Assembly (NCBI GenBank): GCA_950295325.1
Contig: OX485803.1
Coordinates: 1,552,001-1,612,000, forward strand
From: Polytrichum commune
Taxonomy: Eukaryota > Streptophyta > Polytrichopsida > Polytrichales > Polytrichaceae
Reading direction: 5' to 3'
DNA length: 60,000 nt
A program made the position numbers and the translations under genes. Numbering within the stretch: the first letter of the stretch is position 1; each line of letters begins with the position of its first letter. The notes under the pieces are model-generated. The model was not told the DNA's origin. It saw nothing but the letters and a program-made list of their open reading frames with translations, and did no database searches. Of the stretch, positions 22,981 to 34,567 are shown one piece after another.

Positions 22981-23448
22981 TAGGGCATTCTTTGGGTAAG
23001 GATTTGGATGAGAGGGAATTGTTGCTTGTGAGTGTCCCTACAATACATCTAACTCCAAAGTCATACAACAATATGTAGCCTCAAAGGGTAACTTATTCTC
23101 CATAATTTGACACCATGGTAAGTTTCCAAGACCCCAAAGTAGTACGTGGAACAACTATGGAGTATGTTTTTGACATAGATAAATGAGAGGTATACACTCC
23201 TCATAAGTCGATGTGAACGACCAAACCTAGAAAGTAACGCCATAAATCAAGATTTGGTCTAGTGAGATGAAGTTGGGAATAATTGACCACAATACCTACA
23301 TGGGACTCCCAGTGATATGGGTGCCACAAATCCTAAGACAAATTGTGCAAATGCAAGAGGGGTTTAGGGTGAACTCATGAAAAATAAGCTATTTTTTAAA
23401 ATAAATTTTATTTGGGGGGGGGGAGGAGGGTGAGAACATCCACATGAG

Positions 23449-23640
23449 AAAACTTGCCCATTACAACCATCCGTTGTGACTGGGCCATTGCGATTGATAC
23501 TGAGAAAATCTATAAACAAAATAATTTTGGTTATCAACCGGAGGGTCTTGGTTGGCAGTGTTCTATGCATTCCCCCCCCCCCCCCCCCCATGAGTCTCCA
23601 TGGGCAAGTCACAACGGGTGGTTGTATCGGGACATCTTGT
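23449..23640. mobile_element. Family K foldback element, copy with poly-C loop
   Basis: Inverted arms: GAAAACTTGCCCATTACAAC with CATCCGTTGTGACTGGGCCA on the left, and CATGGGCAAGTCACAACGGG with TGGTTGTA on the right. The arms are related to the better preserved element at 27121-27312. An 18-nt poly-C run (23572-23589) lies between them. A related half-arm follows at 23640-23680. Confidence 0.5.
23572..23589. repeat. 18-nt poly-C tract
   Basis: Uninterrupted cytosines inside a foldback element. Confidence 0.95.
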
Positions 23641-24265
23641 GATCAAGGGCCTTGGCCAATTACAACAGATTTGGTTGTCCTTTCATCGTACATACTGCAC
23701 AATTCCGGAGTGAAATATAGTGCAAGTATATACTTGAATGAAATGCAAAAAACACTACCCCAAATTCTTTGGGGTCTGGATGGACGGATGGAACGAGAGT
23801 TGTCTTCAACGTATACGCAATACCACGGCCTTTGTGACGATGGTGACTTTTTTTCTTTAAAAAGAAGAAGAAGATAAAGGCTTTTATTGTTGGGTTGGGT
23901 TGGGTTGGGTTGGAATTGCTTTGGGATTTTGCTAGCGTATGGTGGAAGGGTTTGTGCCATACCTTTTTTGGGGGCTCAAAGTTAGGGCAATAGTCCGGGT
24001 GGGCACAACATATACATGAGCAACAATAGGGGGAGTGAGAAGTTTAGGGGACTCTAGCATTGGAGTGACATTTTAGTTCCCCAAGTTAGGGCCACTCTAG
24101 CATTGGGGGGTTTAGTATTTAAAGCTGATTTGGGAGCTGATCTAGCATCAAACTTTGGTGGAGAAGAAGTGACTAGGGTTTAAGTAATATGGACAAAAAG
24201 ACTCGTCCAAATAAAACAATGCACTTGAGGGGAAATATTTTGCACCATCAAGATCAAGGGATGGG

Positions 24266-25425
24266 AGAACCAACTGCTAGTTACGGATGAACCGATTGAG
24301 TGAGAACTAGCCGGTGGAAGTTCTATAATGCAGTAAATTTATCAATCATTTTACATGACTCTATGTACCGTACATTAAGGGCAGCTTCGACACATGTTAG
24401 CCGAATAATTAATTAAAGTTCAAAAAGTAGGTTCGGCACCTAAAAATAATATATTCATATTTTCGGCAATTTTCTCTTTTAATTTTTAAAAATTCAGCCT
24501 AAATTCATTTTTAATTTTCTATTTAAGCTTTTATCTTGTACATCTCTCTTGCATTGAATGACAAGTAAGATGTGAGTGAAGAGTTGAGAATGCTCTGTGC
24601 TTTATGCAAGTAGAGTGGAGTTGTGTTCAACAATGCATATGGGATATGTAAACTTTGAGGTGAAGCACCGAGTTAGACTTCATTTTTATAACACGCATAA
24701 CTTTTGCATAGAGTCTTCAAATGACATAAAATTTCTTGGAGGTGAAATATTACTTGATTTCTAAACTTTTCTTAGACCAACAAAATTCCAAAAAAAGTTG
24801 ATCTTCTATGCACAAATGAGCTCCGAAAAACTGTTATGAACGCATTTTAATTTTTTGATCTTTACATGGCTGCAATGTTTTGTCCATATCTTTTGCATAA
24901 AGACTTATTTTGACACAAAACTTGTTGGATGTGGAAGAAGGATTGATTTCTCAACTTTTGTTAGTTGGACAAAATTCTATAAAACTTCATCTTCTATGCT
25001 CAATTGGACTCCAAAAATTTGTGTACAACACATTTGAAAAGCCTCACCTAGAGTCTTGCTACTTCTTAACCCATATTCTTTGTGGACTAATGTAAGTGAG
25101 CTTGATTACAAAAGGAGCACCTTCTCTCTTTCAAAATTCACATATGCTTCCATTGTAAGTAAAACTCTAGTGAGAAGTAAAAATTTCTTACTTTTTGGCA
25201 ATTTTGAAAAATAATTAATTTTATATTCGGCAAAAAATGCCAATAATTTTCCAAAATTTTCGGCATCTATTTTTAGAATTATTTTGTGCCGAACCTGCCC
25301 TTAACGTACGGTAATATGCCTCAAGATAGTAGATTAAGAAACCAATACATCACAACATGTAGCCGGTTGGATTTGGAAACACTAGAATTTTGACCAATTA
25401 TGCCCAAAAATCTCCTGGAAAATGT
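24266..25425 (+). mobile_element. Family I repeat, copy 2, split by insertion
   Basis: The left part (24266-24374) reads GGGAGAACCAACTGCTAGTT, GATTGAGTGAGAAC, ATCATTTTACATGACTC. The right part (25305-25425) reads ATATGCCTCAAGA, TCACAACATGTAGCCGGTTG, GATTTGGAAACACTAGAATT, CCCAAAAATCTCCTGG. Together they reproduce the order seen at 8757-9002. The intervening 930 bp is a separate element. Confidence 0.65.
24375..25304. mobile_element. Family J 930-bp TIR element inserted in a family I repeat
   Basis: The ends are TTAAGGGCAG and CTGCCCTTAA, a perfect 10-bp inverted repeat. Subterminal TTCGGCAC motifs are also inverted: TAGGTTCGGCACCTAAAAAT on the left and TTATTTTGTGCCGAACC on the right. Flanks CGTACA and CGTACG fit a 6-bp target duplication with one change. 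The interior carries two diverged copies of a block of about 170 bp (24660-24850 and 24870-25030) with CATATCTTTTGCATA-like and ATCTTCTATGC motifs. No open frame exceeds about 60 residues, so it is non-autonomous. Confidence 0.65.
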
Positions 25426-27120
25426 TCAAGACATGCATTATTTGGTGAAGTAGACTCAAAGAATATGACAAAAAACTTAATCGTACATACTTTGAGAAGC
25501 AATGTGGTCAAATAATCTCTCTAGATGTGTATTTTCCATAATAACCACAAAACATTTATCAACAATCATTTGGTGTTCGGTTGGGTTAGATCCAAAGTTC
25601 AAGATTCTAGGATTTTACACAAGTTGCCCATATTCAAGAGTAGAATCACCCAGGTTATAAAAGGGTTGGGGGCAAATGTGACTGACTATGTAGGTCAAGG
25701 TGATTAATTAGACAACCTTAGCCAATCAATGTAGACCACAACTACCATTGTTGCCACTGCCATTGAGATAACTAGTTGGCAAGCCATAGTGTCCAGTGGC
25801 TCGGACGTACCACAAATTTCGTCAACCAATCAAGAAGATGACTAAGTGTGAGCCACCAGAAAATGGTATGCACAATGTGTATGCAACTAGAACGTGCTAC
25901 AACAACATATGCAATCTACATTTAAGACTAGTCATGTCGATTCTATCATAGGGTCCGCCAATACAAGTGCACATATGTGGCATGGATACATAACCTTGTA
26001 TCCAAACATCATGCATCAGTCTAGAGTCACTTGAAATCTAGTTGTTCTTAGGATAAGTTTAGAGGAGTTTGTTTTGAGCAAGTTTGCTAAGTTTACCAAT
26101 TTTCATTCATTTGATTATTTTTATTTATTTTTTGAACAACATACTTCTTACCACCCTCACCGTTTTGTGGAAGCACACCAAAATAATAATAAAAATTCTT
26201 ATTGAGGATGACATGACACATGCCCTCTTGAAAATGTATCAAAATTTACAAGTGAGATGTGTATGCTTGTAACACTAGTAATGATGATCAAAGTTGTTTT
26301 GACTTTAGGATCAGCATTAGAGACATAGACATAGTTCCACGAGGACTACATAGTAGAGTTGAAGTAATGGTATTGAAGTGGATTTTTTCATGTGGAATCT
26401 TAACCAATGTGATGATGACACGTGCCCAAAAAAAGTTTATGGAAAGACATAGAACAAAAGAAAGTAAGGCAAGACTTATGCAACTTATGCAACATTGACA
26501 TGTCCATGAAGCCTTAATCACAAAGATATGAGATACATTAGAAGAGAGTCCTTGATAGATTGCCCCCGAACCATTTGAGACTCCCGGAAGCAACAATTTT
26601 CTTTTTCTTCTTCCCCCCTCCTACTTTTGTTTGTTTGTTTGTATGTGATGTGTGTGGCGGGGATGCGAAGGGTACTAACATACAAGCCACTAGCGGGTCC
26701 CTTCACGCCCACTCCTTGGAGGCACAATGAGTAGTTGGTTGGGCCTTCGCTTTTAGTGGGGGCACGTAACCATCATAGAATCGGGGATAGCCGGAGAAAA
26801 AATCAAAGTTTATTGGCACACCCACGGCCACACTTGCCACTATTCTATAAACATTGCAAGCCCACGGCCACATTGCGGGTACCACTTACCATGCGGTGGC
26901 TTTATTGAAGAGATTTTGTGGACACACACATGGGGTTGAGAGTGATGCTCTCATCTTTTGGCGGTGCACAAAATGCTAGGACACCCATGGGTGCACTTGA
27001 ACACACAAGGTACACCGTGTGTGATTGTTATTCGGTTAGTTTTGCAGGTCCTCCAACTTCTATTGATGAAATTATGCAATGAAGCGTGTGTAGCATTACC
27101 AAATCTACGATGAAGCATCA
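25426..27120. other. Decayed retroelement-like region
   Basis: Plus-strand sequence from 25525 to about 26500 reads as protein in pieces broken by stops. The piece at 26405-26498 contains MMTRAQKKFMERHRTKES, which resembles the (P)MTRARAKK-type basic tail of plant Ty3-type polyproteins. No reverse transcriptase or integrase motif was seen, so this is weak. From 26550 to 27000 the sequence is mixed with no recognised gene. Confidence 0.25.
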
Positions 27121-27312
27121 CTAGAAGAAACCTTGTTCATTGCAACCATATGTTGCGACTTGGCCATGTGACTCGTGGCAAGAGAATGCATAAATTACCG
27201 CAGCTAGAAACCTCTGGTGGACAACCGAAATGATTCATTTATGCACTTTCTCACCACGAGTCACAATGGCCAGGTCACAATGGATGGTTGTAATGGATGA
27301 GGTTTCTTCTAG
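27121..27312. mobile_element. Family K foldback MITE, 192 bp
   Basis: Arms of about 75 bp form an almost continuous inverted repeat. The left arm: CTAGAAGAAACCTTGTTCAT, GCAACCATATGTTGCGACTT, GGCCATGTGACTCGTGG, AATGCATAAAT. The right arm: ATTTATGCACTTTCTCACCA, CGAGTCACAATGGCCAGG, TCACAATGGATGGTTGTAAT, GAGGTTTCTTCTAG. The loop is short, so a transcript would form a long hairpin. No coding capacity. Confidence 0.85.
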
Positions 27313-27892
27313 CGTGTACGAAAATTGGATTGCAAATTGGACCACCCTTGATTTACTTATGGTTATCGAGAGTGCATGTATGTTGATACTTTAGAAGATA
27401 TCTTGGTTCCCTTTCACGGTGTTGATTATTGAGTTTAGAATGGCTGATAAATATTGAACGAACACGTAGTTCAATCTCTTCTAAACACATGTCATGGTGA
27501 GTTCCATTCTCAGATTTGACCTAATCACACACCACTTGAATATAGGTGTCCGATTAAGACAAATATTTGAATAATGGTCGTGTAACTTATAACAAACCAC
27601 CATCTAAGGTGAGTTTGCACTAAGGTCGAAGACCACAAAAACTCCAATATCAAACAATCCTATTGGTTAAGAGCATAATTTTGGATCAAAGTGATTCACA
27701 TCAGGATCTGCATCCAAAGCATGACAAAGTGAAGTGGCTCTAATGTAGCGTCACTTCCGGTTAGCAACGCAACTTTCATTACGGAAATATGACAAGTAGA
27801 AGATAGAGGGCATGGAAGTTTAATTACTTAAAATGAGATTTACGTACCTTGATGGATGTCAATGGGTGTTGATGCTATACATTAAGGTATGC

Positions 27893-28235
27893 AAGTGTTG
27901 TTTGGTTACTTCTGCCAATCGGACGCTATATTTGATTGGTGTGTGGTTAGGTGAGGATCAAGATTAAACGCCATAAAGACATGTGTCTTGAAGAGAATGG
28001 ACTACTTCTTCAAAAACAATGTTAAGTACTCCGCACTCAATAGGGAACACAATCGGGAGAACCTATATATTCAATTAAGGAATCAACAAGCATGCACTTT
28101 TGATAACCATAACTTAATTAGGGTAGGTGCGATTTTTGTCGGTGCTTCATAGATTTGATAATGCAATACAAGTGTTGTTGTATAATGCTACTTGGTAGAA
28201 ATTGGAGAAACATGAAAAATGAACCGAATAACCTA
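27893..28235 (+). mobile_element. Family A element, copy 3 (right end missing)
   Basis: Starts TAAGGTATGCAAGTGTTGTT and follows the family order (GTGAGGATCAAGATTAAACG, CAATCGGGAGAACC, ACCATAACTTAATTAGG, GCAATACAAGTGTTGTTG, AATTGGAGAAACATG), ending GAACCGAATAACC. The terminal CACATACCTTA is absent. Confidence 0.7.
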
Positions 28236-28996
28236 TTTATTCATTATAAGTGTGTGAGCCCAAAATGGTGCCCACATGTGGTGATTAACTCTTCGAAACC
28301 AATTTTAGTTTGACTTTGATGTGTTATGATTATTCACAAAACATAAAAAGAGTGAAGTGTGGTGTGGATTTAACTTTAGGCATTAGGTGGTGTTGTGTGA
28401 TTATTTCAAGGTTGGAATTCAATAAGAGTATGCCTTGATATTGTGAGTAGGGGGTAAGGTGAAGCAAGGTGAGCTCCGCGGGTTAAATGCCCACTTTTGG
28501 ATCCACCTTGTTAGTTTAGGAAGAAGGAAGCTTGGTGGAAGGGGATTAGTCCCTACTTTAGAGGTGAAGGTTAAGGGATTGTGATTGGAGGTGCTAATCC
28601 TCTCACCCTATCCTCACCTCTCTCTCCCTCTCTCCCTCTCTCCCTCTCTCCCTCTCTCCCTCTCTCCCTCTTTGCTACTTAAGGTGGTTTCTCTCTCATT
28701 TTCCTCTCTCTCCATCAAGCGCTCTCAAGGGAGCAAGTTCTTAAGAGCTTGAGCCACGTGTGTAGGTTATTAGTTTTAGTGAATTTAATTAGTTAAGCTC
28801 TCTCTCTCATTGTCTCTCAAGGGGGTGAGCTCTTAGAGCTTGAGACAAGGTGGGTGAAGTAAGTAGCTCTTAGAGTAGTTGTGTGTTAGATTAGTTTAGT
28901 TCATTAGTGGTGTAGGTTAGCTCATTTAGCCAAAGTGCAAAGAAGAAGGAATTAGTGGATGTTTGATTAGTACCTAAGGTGGTATCATTTAAGGGA
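28236..28996. other. Intergenic with a CT microsatellite
   Basis: A (CCCTCTCT)n run lies at 28619-28672. Two paragraphs with CTCTCAAGG and GAGCTTGAG (28725-28755, 28815-28845) look like a diverged local duplication. No gene supported. Confidence 0.45.
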
Positions 28997-29317
28997 GGCA
29001 GCTAGTTAGCTTTGCTGCTACATACAACTCTGCTGGCCGAAGCCAATTGGGGCAGCTAGTTAGCTTTGCTGCTACATACAACTCTGCTGGCCGAAGCCAA
29101 CTGGGGCAGCTAGTTAGCTTTGCTGCTACATACAACTCTGCTGGCCGAAGCCAACTGGGGTAGCTAGTTAGCCTTGTTGCTACATACAACTCTGCTGGCC
29201 GAAGCCAACTGGGGCAGCTAGTTAGCTTTGCTGCTACATACAACTCTGCTGGCCGAGCCAACTGGGGCAGCTAGTTAGCTTTGCTGCTACATACAACTCT
29301 GCTGTCCGAGCCAAATC
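28997..29317 (-). repeat. 54-bp minisatellite, six units
   Basis: Six consecutive units begin at 28997, 29051, 29105, 29159, 29213 and 29266. The period is 54 bp except for one 53-bp unit that lost an A. Each unit contains GGCAGCTAGTTAGCTTTGCT, GCTACATACAACTCTGCTGG and CCGAAGCCAACTGG. As 54 is divisible by three, the minus strand stays open through five units and would encode an 18-residue repeat (PAELYVAAKLTSCPSWLR). There is no start context or promoter, so I regard this as a satellite, not a gene. Confidence 0.9.
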
Positions 29318-29953
29318 TTGGATTAAGCCGGGCTAAGCCTTGTTAGGCCTTCACTTAACGAGTCAATACATAGAAACCTTAGTCGCCTCCCCACAAGTTA
29401 ACCTTGAACCACAATAAATTATTTTAGAATACCTTAGGCCTTAGGTAAGTATTGAATTCATTAGGCTAGGTAGGGCATGTGTGACTTTTAAATGTATTGG
29501 TGCTTGAACCATTGAGAAAAGTGTTTTTCAACACTTGAACCTATTGGTCAAAATAAATCACTTGGATTACTAATGGAGAAGGTGGAGGACATCCGCGGTG
29601 GCGAGACAAAGGAGGTTAGGCCGATGGAGAAAGTGGAAGACTCTAGTAATGGAAGAGTGAAGGAGAGGATGATCAAAAGCCAAAGGAGAATATCTTTGAG
29701 AGCTTGTGTTGCCAAGGCCGCCGGTTGGACCCTTGAGAAGGCCAAGTCGGCTACAAGTCAAGAGGCTACCATTAATAAACAAAGTGATTCAAAATGACAT
29801 GAATGCCTTGGGATGTGAAGTGAGCATTTTCAATACACAAACAATACATGTGATTCTCAAAACCATCACCCGGACTAGGACGCTTAAGGGTGGTGGGTTT
29901 GGCCTCACAAAGTGGTACCTTATTCATGACCTAAGTAGTAACGGTGGGAAGAG
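29318..29953. other. Intergenic, short coding-like frame
   Basis: 29573-29797 on the plus strand encodes a charged frame beginning MEKVEDIRGGETKEVRPMEK, which repeats MEKVED twice because of a local 45-bp duplication. It is enriched in purines and may be a decayed retroelement gag or protease-region piece. No domain is recognisable. Confidence 0.3.
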
Positions 29954-30359
29954 CTACAATGATTATCCCAATTAGTGAGGGAGGGCTAATAGTATGTGTG
30001 GGAAATTAGTGAAGGTGATACTAAATTTCTTTATGCTATGAAATTAGTGCCGCCAAAAGATCTAGGAAACATTGTTCATCTTGACCCTATTCACTATAAT
30101 ATTATTGATAACAACACTATTCATTGAAAGTATCAACACTATTCATTAACACACATGTGTTTGCATATAATATTTTTTTATCACTCTACGCTCATCTTAG
30201 AAGTTAGAACACATCATTTTCTTAATTTTTTTGATGAATAAGTATACATTCATGAATTTAGTATCACTCGGTAAAAAAATTAAGCCCTCATTAATTTTGA
30301 GACTTGGCATGTTTTGGGAAGTAGTACCACACGCTTTAATTGGGATAATAGTGTAGTAG
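29954..30359. mobile_element. Family G MITE, copy 1 (406 bp)
   Basis: The left end CTACAATGATTATCCCAATT and the right end (AATTGGGATAATAGTGTAG) are inverted. The termini are those of family E but the body differs: GAGGGCTAATAGTATGTGTG, AATTAGTGCCGCCAAAAGAT, CTAGGAAACATTGTTCATC. The same body occurs inverted at 50574-51047. Confidence 0.75.
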
Positions 30360-31139
30360 ATAGTACCAAGATCTCAGTTCTATCTAACGGGATATTATTA
30401 GACTACAATTAGTCATATTATATATGTAGAAGGAGTTTTAGGGTTTAGATGTACATGATGAGAAGTACGGTCATGCAACTATTTCTCATGGTCAACATTA
30501 GAGTCTTGACTATCCATATTCTCCATTGACTCGAGTTGCTCTTATGAATATTGTAACTTCGAGTTAATACTAGTTTGATGACATCGCTTAAAATTATATG
30601 GAGGATTGGAACACATGAGTGTGAAGATTTTCATACATTTGTTTGAAATCTATGTCAAAATCACTCTTTGCTATAAGAGGTTGATCCTTAAATGGCTACA
30701 ATAATGCTTACGTCCAAACTATAAAGTCTAGAAGGTAGATGGGGATATTGAAGTAATTTTTCTTTGGTTTTTATACAGAAAAACAAGTATGGAGGGAATT
30801 ATTATCTCTAACACTCTTTACCAGTTGGATGCAATGGATAGACAACATTATCAAGTATGCTTTTTGATATGTTTTGGAGTTGAATATGTCATTCTATATA
30901 GAGTTCACCACCGAAAGGTGGTAGTATAATAAGTAAATTGAATGTCAATGCTTATTGGCATTTGACATGCAATGTCCGTTCACCATTCCCAGTCCATACA
31001 TGACTAATAGTTCCTATGATTAATAAGAATCATTGATCATAGGAAGTGATTAATAAGGCATGAGTGGCTTAGTTCCTATGATTAATAGGTGGACCGTTGG
31101 TTAGTGTTTGAAAAAGTAGTAGGTTACTAAGGTTTAATA
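30360..31139. other. Intergenic
   Basis: No gene supported. Three short copies of TGATTAATA or its variants with TTCCTATGATTAATA lie at 31010-31090, a local duplication. Confidence 0.4.
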
Positions 31140-31149
31140 TAAGGGAATT

Positions 31150-32210
31150 CGTGTTTTTTTTTTCATTCCAATTTTCATTTGTTGAGTGTGATGTGTGCTA
31201 GATATCTGATGGCTATATGTGAGAAGGATTCCATTGATTTGTGCGTATTATATGTGGTTCTATGGAGGTCCTTGAGGCATTGGATGAAGTGGTTGTGGAT
31301 GGTTCCTCTAATTTCAACAATGATGATGATTGGCGGGAGCACTGTCCATCCTTGGTGGGTTAGGAGTGGTTGAAGCATGGCATATTTATCAAGTTTACGT
31401 GTTATTGCATTGGCATGGAATCCGTCATTACAATAGGTGAATTCAATTATATTTATTTTAGATTGGGTGAAGGGCGAAGGGTGGTTTGGCTAAGGCTAGC
31501 GCTCCTAGGATGTGGAGTGTGTCCGAGCAGAGTTTGGCGGGGCATTGACATCATGGGAGGAAGCATGTCCAAGAGAAGAACCATGATGGCATAGTAATGT
31601 CTGGAGTGTGGCCTTGGAATTCGCTTGCGTTGATTAGTGTGAGGCATCAAGCCATGGGGTGGGCTACTAGAGTGTTGGCCAGTGTGTGTACCATTTTATT
31701 ATGGCAATTAGATTGTAGATTGTGTAATGTGTTTTTGTTTTGTTTTTTAAAAATCATGATAATAGGTGAAGACAATTGTCGTTTTATGGTGTTCTGCATA
31801 GATTGCCCAATGGGGATATATCTTGTTTAAGTATATATTTTTTTCCTAGAGTTGCCAAGGTATCTTCTGTATCAAAATTTGAAAAAATATGTTATTTGGG
31901 CATTTGTGATCCATGGGGCGTTCTAGAAGAGGTTGGACCATTTTAAGTGCAAGTCATTGGTGGAGAGTCATTTATTTCTAAATGCTATTGTATATGTGGC
32001 ATGTGTTATGAGTGCGTTTTCATATTATTTTTCGATATATCTTTTGAGGATACAAACCAAACCATTGTGTTGGTTGGAGGTATTGCGGGCCGGTATGGGG
32101 TTGGATGGTCTATGTGGTGGAAGGGAGTGTGCACGATTCGTGGTTCTTTGGCACCTTGTTTGACCAATTTGTCAACTTCATCATTACCCATGAAATTTGT
32201 GTGAGCTTAA
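31150..32210 (-). pseudogene. Decayed retroelement polyprotein: RNase H and C-terminal region
   Basis: On the minus strand near 32210-32130 the translation reads AHTNFMGNDEVDKLVKQGA, preceded by V and a stop where K is expected. This matches the C-terminal RNase H signature (KVKAHTG..GN..AD.LAK.GA) of LINE-encoded RNase H domains. The histidine, the GN and the last aspartate are kept. About 750 bp further along the same strand (31378-31175) a frame contains IRYLAHITLNK after WTVLPPIIIIVEIRGTI, which I think belongs to the same protein's tail. Stops and frame changes separate the pieces. A reverse transcriptase should lie above 32.3 kb; I did not find a YADD-type motif there. Confidence 0.45.
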
Positions 32211-32270
32211 ACTTTTCTTGTAGTTATGTTGTGTGAGGAGTTTGCTTATGGCATGGATTATGTGAGTGAG

Positions 32271-32294
32271 CCCTAAACCCTAAGCCCTAAACCC
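32271..32294 (-). repeat. Short interstitial telomere-type repeat
   Basis: CCCTAAACCCTAAGCCCTAA followed by ACCC: about three units of the plant telomere repeat, with one G substitution. It could be chance, a telobox, or a scar of repair. Confidence 0.6.
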
Positions 32295-34484
32295 ATAGCC
32301 ACAACTTTGTAGTGGATATATGAATTGAAGATGGATGAGAGGCAAATTCAATTTAACATTTTCTTGATTGACCTCACAATCAATATTGGAGACCTCTAAT
32401 CGATTTAATAGGATGAATCAACTACAAACTTAGAGGGAACAATACAACCAATTCCATTCCTAAACACAATTAGGGTGACTTTACCAGTTTGGTCACAGAC
32501 AACAAATTTATGTATCAAGTTGCTTGTAAGTGTTTATGGATCTCTATAGACATAACAACCATGTCTATATCATAGAAGGCCATAAACTGGAAGAAAAATC
32601 TTGTGAAAGAGATAAATATAAGTTTTTGAATTCCCATCTCGAAACAATTGTATTACAATTTTAAGTATCATAATAGGAATTGGGAGCAATACATATGTAT
32701 AAAGTGACTATTCTGCAAATTTGCGGTAGATTGGAGCATTTCTCACAAAAAGTTGAAAAAACTGGAGAAACTATTTGGAGTCAAAGAATGGGCGAAGGAT
32801 TCATGAAACCCGTGTAAAGTGAAGGTGAAAATGTTTAGAACTTTTCATAGAGTTCTATCTTTCTTTCTCTTTTTGGGTAATTTGACCTTGGAATGAGCAT
32901 CATGAATCTTGAATTGGTCTCACGATATTCAACTAGGGTGGATCAACCTAAAATGCATATGTGGTAAGTTTCTATCAACTATCTTGACTTGGGTGCCACG
33001 AATCCTAAGTCCAAAGTACATGTCCAGGAGTTCCTCATAATTGTACATATGATGTGTTTGAACATGAAAAAACATCTTTGCAACATGAATGATGTTATTA
33101 ATTTACATATTGATTTACAGGGGTGGCTTAAACCCAATGCCTTAATTTGGATCTCATGGGAATTCTAGCTAAAGGCCTAAGGTTGGAATAGTGTTTAGAT
33201 GGATGACTTCATAGTAGTTGATTTCTAGAGCATCATGACATTATGGTTGACCAAATCAATAGTGAACATATCTAGGCAAGCCAGATATTTTCAGAGCCAT
33301 GTGGTAAGTTGAATCTAGGGGATTGCCCTTGGGGGAGGTTAGGTGCAACCAACTTGCCTATGTGCGTTCAAGGTAGTTAACTTTGAAAGGAGGCAATAGT
33401 ATGCAAGGCCCTTTAAATTAGTGTGATGTCCAATTCATAATTACAATTAGGATTGGACTAACTTGATGATGAAGAAAATCATAAGTCATGTCGGTGGCAA
33501 CATTGGAATTAGTTGTGTTGTATTCTACATAAAAACCTTCTCATTCATAATTATGAATAGTAGGACCATTTTGCATGCCACCTATTTATCCATTTATATT
33601 TTTTTGAGAGTATTAATCTCTTACATCATTTGCAACTTTTCCTTGTAAACATGATCTTGTGCACGATATTAAAGTTCATGTGCCTAAACATGTCACTTTC
33701 AACAACTTTTGGTGTTTTAGAGGGGTTACAAAGCTTGGATTTAGTTTAGAATTTTGTCATAAACTTGAAAAATGTGTTAAAACTAGTAGCCCTCCCCCCC
33801 CCCCAAAAAAACCCCCCATGGCACACATTAAAAATAAAAATAACCGTTTGCTCCCTCCATAAAATTGCAAAGCATTTTTAGGCAATAGGCCTATCACTAC
33901 ACCTTGGGGGGGCATTTGGGGGGGGGGGGGAATGATTCTTAAGTGATATTAACAACAAAATGAACCTTGTAAGATATGGGAATCTCGTATTGAATGAGGG
34001 TGTTGTTCTCCTTTTGTTTAGCACTTATCACACCATTTTATTAAGTGGTTGATTCCTAGATTAGTCATTGTGTTAGCCAAAATTGGTGCTCTTCTTACAC
34101 CCTTCTTACAACTTTCTTACACTGCCACTATGATTGGCCAAAGTTGGTGATACTTTATACGTAATGCCACATATGATTTGTGGGTTTCAACTTTGGCTTA
34201 CTCAATGCACCGTCACACTCACTTGAGAACAATTTAAGGATGAAAAACTTGTATCACCAAAAGACTAGTGTTACTTCTGGGCACACATACCTTAGGTAAA
34301 TGTCCATAATAAAATCATTCATATATATAATGCAATATTCACACATCAACAACCTTGGACCTAATGCCTATGCTCCATTCACATTTCAATCGTATGTCTA
34401 ATACTATGATGAGTTAATATATGTCTTACATCCCCATCCACATCATCATATGGGGTACGACATGATGCCCTAATAGTACACCAG
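32295..34484. other. AT-rich intergenic
   Basis: No gene supported. G/C homopolymers lie at 33794-33804 (11 C) and 33918-33930 (13 G). Any further part of the decayed retroelement is not recognisable. Confidence 0.4.
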
Positions 34485-34567
34485 AGAGCTGGTATGGCCT
34501 TTGGATGAGAGTCAAGGGCCCCCATAATTACATGGTCACGGTCCTTGACTCATGGTGAAGTGGCCCA
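34485..34567 (+). repeat. Family F fragment
   Basis: TGGTATGGCCTTTGGATGAG, CATGGTCACGGTCCTTGACT and GTGAAGTGGCCC align with the 3' part of family F (compare 11610-11690 and 16130-16205). Confidence 0.6.

Noticed and set aside
28997-29317. CRISPR-like array
   Set aside because: The units are contiguous tandem repeats without spacers, in a plant nuclear context.
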